Positions 9,409 to 16,668 of a stretch of DNA of 64,000 nt are shown one piece after another. The notes under the pieces were generated by a model. That model had not been told where the DNA came from. It ran no database searches and saw only the letters and a program-made list of their open reading frames with translations. A program made the translations under genes and the position numbers. The stretch's first letter is position 1. Each line of letters begins with the position of its first letter. The DNA comes from Pseudodesulfovibrio alkaliphilus (GTDB taxonomy: Bacteria; Desulfobacterota; Desulfovibrionia; Desulfovibrionales; Desulfovibrionaceae). Location of the stretch: assembly GCF_009729555.1 (NCBI RefSeq), contig NZ_WODC01000003.1, positions 186,001-250,000 on the forward strand. The letters are read 5' to 3'.

Positions 9409-9812
9409 CGAGCCTTCCTCACCGCGTCGCGCAGCCCCTTGACGGCTCCGGGCAGGTAGTCGCCGATCTTCTTGACGCCGAGCACGGCGGCCACGATCCA
9501 GAAGGTGATCTGCAAAAACCACTCGGGCAGACGCTCCCAGGCCTCAAGCACCTCGCCTGCCCGGTCCGGGTCGAAACCGCTCCAGATGAAGAAGCCTATC
9601 CAGGCGAAAAAGAGCACATCGTCCTTCCAGCCTGCGTTCTCAAGCTGCTTCATCTCCCATTCGTGGTTGTATTCCCGGTCGCTCCCGGCCAGGCGCATAC
9701 GGTTTTCCATGACCGCCTTCTTCAGTTCCTGCTTGCTTTTCATCGTCGTTGCCACGCCATCCACCACGGTGGTCAGCAATCCGGCAACGGCGCCGATTAC
9801 GGGTATGGGCAT
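9405..9812 (-). CDS. Holin-like protein, resembling the GTA three-TM holin family
   Basis: 135 residues: a short hydrophobic N-terminus, a charged helical middle (SKQELKKAV...MKQLENAGWKDD) and two further hydrophobic segments (DVLFFAWIGFFIWSGF and FLQITFWIVAAVLGVKK). The pattern of a charged region ending in Trp, then aromatic membrane helices around a Pro-Glu-Trp-Phe step, resembles the family of three-TM holins used for release of gene transfer agents; I judge this by eye. The ribosome-binding site is aaggagac, as at the tail block and the 53.9-kb locus. It is the first gene downstream of a copy of the shared bipartite promoter. Confidence 0.6.
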   Translation of the reverse strand: MPIPVIGAVAGLLTTVVDGVATTMKSKQELKKAVMENRMRLAGSDREYNHEWEMKQLENAGWKDDVLFFAWIGFFIWSGFDPDRAGEVLEAWERLPEWFLQITFWIVAAVLGVKKIGDYLPGAVKGLRDAVRKAR

Positions 9813-9881
9813 CGTCTCGTCTCCTTTGGTGTTTCGTTCTTCCTCCAGGACACGGCCCAGCCTATCCCCGGTTTTCGGCCC

Positions 9882-9949
9882 GGACGGCGAACGGGCGCGA
9901 CAGGAGCCCAATGAGGCGAAACAGGCCAGGGAATCCCTCTTGACAGGGG
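9882..9949 (-). promoter_or_regulatory. Shared bipartite phage-block promoter, copy B (lysis pair)
   Basis: Read on the minus strand, box 1 is CCCCTGTCAAGAGGGATTCC (5' end 9949) and box 2 is CGCCCGTTCGCCGTCC (9897-9882). TGTCAA to CGCCCGTT is 48 bp, start to start. Box 2 ends 69 bp before the holin-like start codon. The spacing and both boxes recur at the tail block, the head block and the 53.9-kb locus. Confidence 0.75.
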
Positions 9950-9975
9950 CCGGGACCAAGGCGACTCTGCGCCCC

Positions 9976-11070
9976 ATGCAGACCGGAGACGACACCTCGC
10001 CCCAAGACCCTGGCCCGGACAGCTCGCCGGGTATCCAGGCGGAGCTGGCCGACCGGCTGGTCCGCCCCCTGACCCTCCGGGGACGCATGGCGGCCAACCG
10101 GCTCTGGCTGGCACCCATGGCCGGGCTGGGGCATGTGGCCTATCGCGAGGTACTCGGCCACTACGGCGGCTGCGGCCTGGCCTTTACCGAAATGTGCTCG
10201 GCGCGGGCCCTGCCCACGGAGAATTCCAGGGTTTCGCCCGTGTTCCGCTGGCGCGAGGCAGAGCTTGGCTCCCTGGTCTGCCAGGTGGCCGGGGCAGAGC
10301 CGGCCGAGTTGGCCCTGGCCGCACGGCGCGTGGAGGACGAGGGGTTTTTCGGCGTGGACATCAACATGGGCTGCGCGGTGCCCGGCATTGTCAAAAAAGG
10401 CGCGGGCGCGGCCCTGCTGCGCGATCACGACGCGGCTCTGGCAGCCCTCGAGGCGGTCCGCACCGCGGTTTCCATCCCGGTCTTCGTCAAGTTCCGCACC
10501 GGCTGGTCTCCCGAGGTGGAACCGGCTGTGGCCCTGGCCCGGCGCTTTGAATCGGCCGGGGCGGACTGCCTGATCTTCCATCCCCGCGTGGCCCCGGACA
10601 AACGCACCCGGCCGCCCAGACGCGACCACATCCGGGCCGTGGCAAAAGCCGTCTCCATCCCGGTCATGGGCAACGGCGACGTTGTCACGCCCGAAGACTG
10701 CCTGGACATGCTCCGCTCCACAGGCTGCGCAGGCGTGTCCATTGGCCGGATGGCCATTGCCCGGCCCTGGCTCTTCGCCGAGTGGACCGGCGGCGATCTG
10801 CCCGCCGAGGTCCTGGAGGGCGAAGGCTTTCGCGACTACGCCCTCCGGCTGGCCGAGGCCCTGGACAACCACTTCGACCCTGTCCGGGCGCTGAAGCGCT
10901 TCAAGCTCTTCACCATCTATTTCGCGGCCAACTTCACCTACGGCCATGCGCTACAATCGCGCTTCCTGGCGGCCAGGAGCATGGCCGAGGTGCGCGAGGC
11001 GGCCCGCGCCCATCTGACGCCCGGACTGCGGTTGGCCCGGCGGCCCAACATGAACCTCTTCAACATCTGA
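9976..11070 (+). CDS. tRNA-dihydrouridine synthase
   Basis: 364 residues (an ATG at 10087 could also start the core). The TIM-barrel flavoprotein signature is present: LAPMAGLGHVAYR at the start of the barrel, and INMGCAVPGIVKKGAGAALL carrying the catalytic cysteine that protonates the uridine C5. KFRTGW, FHPRVAPDK and GNGDVVTPEDC make up the FMN/phosphate-binding parts. It reduces specific uridines in tRNA using NADPH and FMN. The closest family by eye is DusB-like. The start lies 27 bp from box 1 of the divergent phage promoter. The cyclase-family gene follows after 20 bp, so they may be co-transcribed. Confidence 0.88.
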   Translation: MQTGDDTSPQDPGPDSSPGIQAELADRLVRPLTLRGRMAANRLWLAPMAGLGHVAYREVLGHYGGCGLAFTEMCSARALPTENSRVSPVFRWREAELGSLVCQVAGAEPAELALAARRVEDEGFFGVDINMGCAVPGIVKKGAGAALLRDHDAALAALEAVRTAVSIPVFVKFRTGWSPEVEPAVALARRFESAGADCLIFHPRVAPDKRTRPPRRDHIRAVAKAVSIPVMGNGDVVTPEDCLDMLRSTGCAGVSIGRMAIARPWLFAEWTGGDLPAEVLEGEGFRDYALRLAEALDNHFDPVRALKRFKLFTIYFAANFTYGHALQSRFLAARSMAEVREAARAHLTPGLRLARRPNMNLFNI

Positions 11071-11090
11071 TCGGTCCGAGGTGCCCAGCC

Positions 11091-11738
11091 ATGCGAGCCA
11101 TAGACCTCTCCCACATCATCGAGACGGGAATGCCCGTGTACCCCGGCGACGAGGCCACGGAAATCCGCTGCACCGCCGAGATCCATCAAGACGGCTACGC
11201 CCAGACCTCCCTGGCCATGACCTGCCACGCGGGCACTCATGTGGACATCGCGGCCCACGCCTTTGCCGACGCACCCGGCCTGGACCGCCTCGGCCCCGGC
11301 AATTTCACGGGCTGGGGCGCGGTGGTGGACCTGACCGGCCTGACCGGGGGCACGGATTCCGGGCTGCGAATAGACCAGACCCATCTGGCCCGGCTGGCCG
11401 ACATGGACGGACTCGACTTCGCGCTCTTGCGCACCGGGTGGGACGCCCGCTGGGGCCGCGACGGATATTATCGCGACTACCCCACCCTGACCGCCACGGC
11501 CTGCCGCTTCCTGGCCGGGCTCGAACTCAAGGGAGTGGGCCTCGACACCCCCTCGCCCGATCCTGTGAACGGGACCACGGAGGCCCACGCCATCCTCCTG
11601 AACCACGGACTGATCATCGTCGAAAACCTGCAAAACCTCGGCGAACTCCCGCCGGAGGGCTTTCTCTTCTGCTGTCTGCCCCTGCGCATCCGCAACGGCG
11701 AGGGCTCTCCCGTCCGGGCCACGGCTCTGGTCTTCTAA
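11091..11738 (+). CDS. Cyclase-family metal hydrolase (kynurenine formamidase-like)
   Basis: 215 residues. The family motif HAGTHVDIAAH (about 43-53) supplies the metal-binding His/Asp residues (HxGTHxDxxxH). Further conserved parts are LLRTGWDARWG and GVGLDTPSPDP. Members hydrolyse amides or lactones such as N-formylkynurenine; there is no tryptophan-degradation neighbour, so the substrate is unknown. It probably shares a transcript with the upstream dihydrouridine synthase. Confidence 0.82.
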   Translation: MRAIDLSHIIETGMPVYPGDEATEIRCTAEIHQDGYAQTSLAMTCHAGTHVDIAAHAFADAPGLDRLGPGNFTGWGAVVDLTGLTGGTDSGLRIDQTHLARLADMDGLDFALLRTGWDARWGRDGYYRDYPTLTATACRFLAGLELKGVGLDTPSPDPVNGTTEAHAILLNHGLIIVENLQNLGELPPEGFLFCCLPLRIRNGEGSPVRATALVF

Positions 11739-11898
11739 GCCGACAGGCCGGAAAAAAAGCTCCAGACATGACGCACGGCCCCTCGGCCGACCACCCTCAT
11801 CCTTTGTTTTCCCGGACACTGCCCTGTTCGGCAAAACCCATGTCATGGCGCTGGATTAATCGGCCCGGCAGGCATATACCTGCTGCCGGAGCACCATC

Positions 11899-12786
11899 AT
11901 GAAAGAACACTCTCTCACCTCGGTCTACACCCTGCTCATCCTCAGCATGGCCCTGTGGGGGGGCACCTGGGTGGCCGGACGCGTCCTGGCCCAGTCCATC
12001 CACCCCATGTCCGCAGCCTTTCTGCGTTTCGTGCTGGCCTCGGCCATGCTCGCGGTCATGTGCCGCCGGGCCGAGGGGCACATGCCGCGTCTTGAGCGCG
12101 GCCAGATCCTGCCCGCGATTTTTCTCGGAGCCACCGGGGTGTTCATCTACAGCTACTTCTTCTTCACCGGCTTGCAGACCATCCCGGCCGGACGCGCCGC
12201 CCTCATCGTGGCCTGCATTCCGGTGTGCATATCCCTGCTCTCGGCCCTGCTCTACAAGGAGCGGTTCGGCCCGGTACGCATGGCCGGGGCGCTGCTCTCG
12301 CTGGTAGGCGTTTCCGTGGTCATCGCCGACGGCAACCCCCTGGCGCTGCTCTCCGGCGGGGTCAACCGGGGCGATTTCATGATTCTCGGCTGCGTGGCCA
12401 GCTGGACCGCCTACTCCCTGGGAGGCCGCTCGGCCATGAAACGCCTCTCGCCGCTTACGGCCGTGACCTGGTCCTGCTTCTTCGGCACCCTCATGCTCCT
12501 CGGACCGGCCGTGGCCGGAGGGTTGGCCGAGGATGTCGTCAGGGCGCGGGCCATCGACTGGGCCTGTCTTGTCTTCCTCGGCGTGCTGGCCACCGGGCTG
12601 GCCTATTTCTGGTACTATCGGGCCATCTCGGTCATCGGCGCCTCGCGGGCGGGCATCTTCATCAACACCGTGCCCGTCTTTGCCGTGATCATGGGCGCCC
12701 TCATCCTGAGGGAGCCCATCCACCTCTCCCTGCTCCTGGGGGGAACCATGGTCGTGTCCGGCGTGTACCTGACCAACCGGCACTGA
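11899..12786 (+). CDS. EamA/DMT-family transporter
   Basis: 295 residues with about ten hydrophobic segments arranged as two EamA repeats. The first begins LILSMALWGGTWVAGRVLA, with the typical Trp-Gly and Gly-Arg positions. The second follows near residue 155 (FMILGCVASWTAYSLGGRS). Such proteins export amino acids or other small metabolites; substrate cannot be told from sequence. A 7-bp hairpin (11865-11871/11883-11889) ends on the GGAG ribosome-binding site and could mask it. Confidence 0.85.
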   Translation: MKEHSLTSVYTLLILSMALWGGTWVAGRVLAQSIHPMSAAFLRFVLASAMLAVMCRRAEGHMPRLERGQILPAIFLGATGVFIYSYFFFTGLQTIPAGRAALIVACIPVCISLLSALLYKERFGPVRMAGALLSLVGVSVVIADGNPLALLSGGVNRGDFMILGCVASWTAYSLGGRSAMKRLSPLTAVTWSCFFGTLMLLGPAVAGGLAEDVVRARAIDWACLVFLGVLATGLAYFWYYRAISVIGASRAGIFINTVPVFAVIMGALILREPIHLSLLLGGTMVVSGVYLTNRH

Positions 12787-12820
12787 CCCTCCCGCCGACG
12801 TGGCGTCAGACCGACTCCCC

Positions 12821-12849
12821 TTGACCCCGCCGGCCCGCTGACGCACTAT
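12821..12849 (+). promoter_or_regulatory. Sigma-70-like promoter for slyX
   Basis: -35 ttgacc (12821-12826), 17-bp spacer, -10 cactat (12844-12849), 74 bp upstream of the SlyX start. The -10 is imperfect, so this is a moderate prediction. Confidence 0.45.
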
Positions 12850-12923
12850 GGAACGGGAATCCCCGCCCCCACAGGACGGATCATTCAAAAGGCCCGCCAC
12901 CGGGCGAAAACCAGGGAGGGACC

Positions 12924-13133
12924 ATGGAAACACGCATCGAACGGCTGGAAAGCCTTGTGGCGTTGCAGGACCAGACCATCGAGAAGTTGAGCGACGCGGT
13001 CTTTGATCAGCAGCGGCAGCTGACCGATCTGACCCGGCAGGTGGAACGGATGGCAGGCAAGCTGCGCGAGATGGACGACGTTCTGAGCCAGTCCGGACCG
13101 GCCGACCTGCCGCCGCCGCACTACAACGGATAA
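12924..13133 (+). CDS. slyX: SlyX-family protein
   Basis: 69 residues: an almost continuous heptad-pattern coiled coil (IERLESLVALQDQTIEKL ... RQVERM) ending in PPPHYNG, the conserved C-terminal signature of SlyX. Function is unknown even in E. coli, where it lies beside slyD. A gggagg ribosome-binding site precedes the ATG. The cupin gene follows after 27 bp in the same orientation. Confidence 0.85.
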   Translation: METRIERLESLVALQDQTIEKLSDAVFDQQRQLTDLTRQVERMAGKLREMDDVLSQSGPADLPPPHYNG

Positions 13134-13160
13134 GTTACCGACAACAAGCATCACATCCAA

Positions 13161-13676
13161 ATGAATAAAAAAATAACCGCACGAGAAGTTATCGACATCC
13201 TCGGACTCAAGCCCCACCCCGAAGAAGGCGGCTACTACGCCGAAACCCATCGGTCGCAAGAGGTCCATGCCGTCCATGCCCTGCCCGGACGATACGCCGG
13301 GGAGCGCTGCCACTCCACGGCCATCTACTATCTGCTCACCCCGCAGACCTATTCGCACATGCACAGGCTGGTCACGGACGAGGTCTTCCACTTTTACATG
13401 GGCGACCCGTGCGAGATGCTGTTGCTGCACCCGGACGGGTGCGGCGAGGCCGTGGTCCTCGGCCACGATCTTCTGGCCGGACACCGTCCCCAGGTGGTGG
13501 TTCCGGCCGGTAGTTGGCAGGGCATGCGCCTTGTGCCCGGAGGCGGGTTCGGCCTCATGGGCTGCACCGTGGCGCCGGGATTCGAGTTCGCGGACTACGA
13601 CCACGCGGTTCGTGCCGAATTGCTGAACGCCTATCCCGGATTCGCTGACAGGATTGTTCCCCTCACGGCCGGTTAG
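13161..13676 (+). CDS. Cupin_5 (DUF985) family protein
   Basis: 171 residues in the DUF985 cupin pattern: a start with LGLKPHPEEGGYYAETHRS, then TAIYYLLTPQ, MHRLVTDEVFHFYMGDP, and WQGMRLVPGGGFGLMGCTVAPGFEFADY. Members are small double-stranded beta-helix proteins; some bind sugars or sugar nucleotides, but the reaction is not established. The region just upstream is AT-rich. A terminator hairpin follows the stop. Confidence 0.85.
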   Translation: MNKKITAREVIDILGLKPHPEEGGYYAETHRSQEVHAVHALPGRYAGERCHSTAIYYLLTPQTYSHMHRLVTDEVFHFYMGDPCEMLLLHPDGCGEAVVLGHDLLAGHRPQVVVPAGSWQGMRLVPGGGFGLMGCTVAPGFEFADYDHAVRAELLNAYPGFADRIVPLTAG

Positions 13677-13703
13677 CCCGGCTGGTGACGCTGCTCACAG
13701 GTT

Positions 13704-13740
13704 CGGCCCGCCCCGGATGCCTGAGGCGGGCCGTTTGTTT
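13704..13740 (+). terminator. Rho-independent terminator after the cupin gene
   Basis: Inverted repeat cggcccgcc (13704-13712) and ggcgggccg (13725-13733), followed by tttgttt. It lies between the plus-strand cupin gene and the minus-strand tail block. Confidence 0.75.
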
Positions 13741-13754
13741 GCCCGGCCAGGGGG

Positions 13755-14192
13755 TCAGCCTGCGGGTTCATGCAGCTCCGGCCACGCCACTGCCCCCGGA
13801 AAGCGCGCCTGCTGCGGCACGTCGCGCAGCTCCTGGCGATAGGCGGTCCAGGCGTCGCGTTCGTCCTCGCTCAAGGGAGCGTCCGCAAGCTGCGTCCAAT
13901 CGGACAAGCCAAGCAGACGGTCACGCTCGGCGCGGATGGACCGGGCCAGGGCCGCGTCACGGGCAGCTTCGTCCACCACGGCGGTGACGATCTGTTCCCG
14001 GTACACCAACTCATCCTTGATCCACTCGGTGGTGTAGACGGTGTGCGGCTGGCGGACGACCGGGATGGCCTCGTTGTAGCCCAGGGCGTCAAGCTGTTCG
14101 GCGTTCATGTCTCTGGTGTAGCGGATCACGTTGCCGTCAATCATCCTGCCCGGCAGCCGCCGCCTGATGGTTTCGTCAGGGTATCTGTACAT
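13755..14192 (-). CDS. Phage tail (fibre) assembly chaperone
   Basis: 145 residues. The C-terminal half carries the usual signature of this family: an RAERDRLLGLSDWTQLADAP segment, then a Tyr-Arg-Gln helix, and a final FPGAVAWPELHEPAG. These proteins help fold or attach tail fibres and are encoded directly downstream of fibre genes, as here (10-bp gap). It is the last gene of the tail block. Confidence 0.85.
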   Translation of the reverse strand: MYRYPDETIRRRLPGRMIDGNVIRYTRDMNAEQLDALGYNEAIPVVRQPHTVYTTEWIKDELVYREQIVTAVVDEAARDAALARSIRAERDRLLGLSDWTQLADAPLSEDERDAWTAYRQELRDVPQQARFPGAVAWPELHEPAG

Positions 14193-14202
14193 TGCGTTCT
14201 CC

Positions 14203-15150
14203 TTATGGTCTGTTGATGGACGGTGTGCCCTGCACGGTCCAGTGGTTGTCGTTGCCGCTCACGTCCTCGCCAAGGGCATCGGGGTTGGCAAAATCAAGGT
14301 GCGACCCGTGGAGGTCTGTTCCGTCCTCGACGAACAGCAGCAACTCCTTGACGCCACAGGCTTGCCCTCCCAACGCTTTGGTGATGCGCAGCCTGCACCA
14401 TCGATACGGGCTGGGCGATGTGATGGAATAGTGGATTCCATAGGTAGGGTCTTCGCCGCTTCGCGTGTCCAGCGTGGTCCACGTTCCGTCCATTCCGTTG
14501 GTGGAATTGTTGCTTCCCTGCACGTTCCAATCGCTTGGCGTCCTGGCGGTGTTATTGCCCCATCCGAAGAGCGTGTAGTTGTTCACCTGTTTCGCCGCTC
14601 CGTAGTCGTACGCCAATATGACGGGGGAGTTGACCGAGGGAACCGTGGCCGCGCACCATCCATCCCCGTATTTTCCGTTAAAGGCTTGCGCGGGCCAGTA
14701 GTTCGCAGCAAAGTTGCTGCTCGCATATGCGGTCCCGGACCTGTCCCACACCACGTTCGGCAACACCGCTTCAACCGGACGCCATGACGCGCCCGTGCCC
14801 TTGCCGAACGCCTCGGCATCGACGAGTTGATGGACGCAGTACAGTTCGGCGTATGTCCCGGCAAAGCCGCCGTAGCGGCGGGTCAGCGCGATTTTGAGCA
14901 GATCGGCGTGGCTCCCGCCTATGGCGCTGGGGTTTCCGGCGTACTCGTCCGCAATAACGCCGTTGATGCGTACAGAGACGTTGGCGTACGCACGTTGGAT
15001 GTGGACGTGTTCATAGCCCATCCCGTCATCGAACCAGACTGAAAGGGTGCAGAGGCTCGGCAGTTCTCCGGGCGAGGAGAAGTCCGTGAGGGAGGCGGCG
15101 GTTTTGATACGCCACTGCGGGGGGATGAGGAGGTCGGCAATGAGTCCCAT
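14203..15150 (-). CDS. Phage distal fibre protein with discoidin-like domain
   Basis: 315 residues. The N-terminal part is a beta-rich unrecognised domain. From about residue 165 to 290 the pattern resembles a coagulation factor 5/8 (discoidin) carbohydrate-binding jelly roll: NYWPAQAFNGKYGDGWCA, ILAYDYGAAKQVNNYTLFGWG, PSDWNVQGSNN and YRWCRLRITKALGG. It is probably the receptor-binding tip, but this is inferred from domain type and position: directly after the T7-type fibre gene (3-bp gap) and before the chaperone. Composition is slightly lower in GC than neighbouring genes. Confidence 0.7.
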   Translation of the reverse strand: MGLIADLLIPPQWRIKTAASLTDFSSPGELPSLCTLSVWFDDGMGYEHVHIQRAYANVSVRINGVIADEYAGNPSAIGGSHADLLKIALTRRYGGFAGTYAELYCVHQLVDAEAFGKGTGASWRPVEAVLPNVVWDRSGTAYASSNFAANYWPAQAFNGKYGDGWCAATVPSVNSPVILAYDYGAAKQVNNYTLFGWGNNTARTPSDWNVQGSNNSTNGMDGTWTTLDTRSGEDPTYGIHYSITSPSPYRWCRLRITKALGGQACGVKELLLFVEDGTDLHGSHLDFANPDALGEDVSGNDNHWTVQGTPSINRP

Positions 15151-15153
15151 GGC

Positions 15154-16122
15154 CTAATCCTCCGTGTTGGCGAAAACGAGCCACCTGTGGGTGCCATAAT
15201 TAAACGCTTGGACGATGCAGCCCCTCTTACTGGGGTCATATTCCCCAATTACGCGGGTGTAGATGGAGTCGTAGGATACTGGGCCGCCGCCAGTCAGGAA
15301 GAGCGTCACCCGGCCATGTCCCATGATCCTGCCAAGCGTCACACCGCCAGTGGTGTCCACGGTGCGGAGAGCCCCTTCTGACACGAAGAAGTCGCCTGAG
15401 GCGTAGGGCACCGCCGTTTCGCTGAATCCTGCGGTCAGGGTGGCCGGGGTGTCGGCCTTGAGGAGGGCGGGGTTGGCGGGCTGGGCCTCGATGATCTGAC
15501 GGGCCTTGGCCGCGTCCGGGGCGGCGGCCAGGACTGCGCCCAGGGGGGAGAAGCCGAGGCTGGCCAGGGCGTCGGCCACTGTGGCCGCTCCGGTGCCGCC
15601 CTGGGCAACGGGAAGGGGCAGGAGCACGGCCCCCTGGGCGGCAGTGTCCTTGTTGGCCAGGTTGGTTCCGGCATCGTTCCAGGCCAGAACCCGGCCCGGC
15701 TCCGGCTCGGGCAGGTTCACCCCGGTCACGGCCGAGGAGACGCGGAAGGTGATGGTCCGGTCCAGGCGCTCTGCCAGGGCCTGGCAGATCATGGTCAGCT
15801 TGTCCAGGGCGGCTTCATGGGTGGCGGCCGGGAAGGCGTCGTTCTCCACGTAGTCCACCTCCTGGACCATGACCGGGTTGCGCCGGATGACCAGCACTTC
15901 GCCCTGGCCGGGCGGCACGGCCAGGGAGCACTGGCCCCCGGCATGCTCGCCTGCGCCGCTTAGGGTGTAGTCGGTGCTGATGGTCAGGGGATGCTCGCCC
16001 CGGCTTGAGGAGAGCACCAGCTCGATGTCGTCGTCACGCAGGAACATGAAGGGGATGGCAAAGCTGGCCGTGGAGCCGTTCCCTGCGTAGCGGGCCTTGG
16101 ATTCGATGGATGAAACGGTCAT
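15154..16122 (-). CDS. T7-type phage tail fibre protein
   Basis: 322 residues; start at 16122, overlapping the upstream stop by 4 bp. The N-terminal ~130 residues match the T7 tail-fibre attachment domain pattern: ARYAGNGSTASFAIPFMFLR, DYTLSGAGEHAGG, VLVIRRNPVMVQEVDY and HEAALDKLTMICQALAERLDR. A shorter shaft/tip region rich in Ala and Gly repeats follows (LLPLPVAQGGTGAATVADAL). It anchors a fibre to a podoviral tail hub. Confidence 0.85.
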   Translation of the reverse strand: MTVSSIESKARYAGNGSTASFAIPFMFLRDDDIELVLSSSRGEHPLTISTDYTLSGAGEHAGGQCSLAVPPGQGEVLVIRRNPVMVQEVDYVENDAFPAATHEAALDKLTMICQALAERLDRTITFRVSSAVTGVNLPEPEPGRVLAWNDAGTNLANKDTAAQGAVLLPLPVAQGGTGAATVADALASLGFSPLGAVLAAAPDAAKARQIIEAQPANPALLKADTPATLTAGFSETAVPYASGDFFVSEGALRTVDTTGGVTLGRIMGHGRVTLFLTGGGPVSYDSIYTRVIGEYDPSKRGCIVQAFNYGTHRWLVFANTED

Positions 16123-16616
16123 GACCACCTCCCGTATTTGTATATTTTGGAGCCACTGGACAGGATCGAGCCCTGGGTATTGGCCGCACCCGAAATCGGG
16201 ACCGAGCCGTTGATGCGCGTCAGGTTGCCCGCGGCGCGGCCCTGGTTCAGGGCATCGCGGGCCGCCTCGGCCCCCTCGGCCCGGAGATCCTCCTCGTCCT
16301 GCCCGTCCTTGATTCTGGCGGATTGGCGAAGCAGCTCCTTTGAGCCGCTCATGGCCAGACCGGAGGCCCCCCATGCGGCGTTTTGGGTGCCTCGCCGGGC
16401 CTCGCGGTCGGTGCGCAGGGCGTCGGCATCCGCATCGGCGCGCCTGAGGATGTCCTGGGCCTTGACAGACGCCTCAAACTCCTTGAGCCGGGCGGACTCC
16501 TCGGCTTCGGAGCCCCGGCCGGGGCTGATGCCTGTTCCTGTCAGCAATTGGTAGACGCTGCCTGCCAGGTCGGTTCCCGGCTGGAAGAGCCCCGCAGCGT
16601 TTTGGTTCATTCCCAT
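16119..16616 (-). CDS. Podoviral internal-virion-like protein (gp14-like)
   Basis: 165 residues, Ala/Gly/Ser-rich and helical. The central QNAAWGASGLAMSGSKELL motif is typical of small internal virion or ejection-type proteins encoded between the nozzle and fibre genes of T7-like phages. The start at 16616 has an aggagaac site. It overlaps the fibre gene by 4 bp (ATGA). The large internal virion proteins normally found beside it are missing in this block. Confidence 0.6.
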   Translation of the reverse strand: MGMNQNAAGLFQPGTDLAGSVYQLLTGTGISPGRGSEAEESARLKEFEASVKAQDILRRADADADALRTDREARRGTQNAAWGASGLAMSGSKELLRQSARIKDGQDEEDLRAEGAEAARDALNQGRAAGNLTRINGSVPISGAANTQGSILSSGSKIYKYGRWS

Positions 16617-16668
16617 GGTCTGTTCTCCTGTGTTGGGGGTTGGGTGGACTGGCCGGGCCAGGCCCGGA

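Noticed and set aside
9940-9968. Box 1 of copy B read as a -35 (ttgaca) for the dihydrouridine synthase gene
   Set aside because: The reverse of box 1 contains ttgaca here, but the -10 (gactct) is poor, and at the other three loci no gene starts in that direction. The conserved spacing to box 2 fits a site for the phage blocks better.
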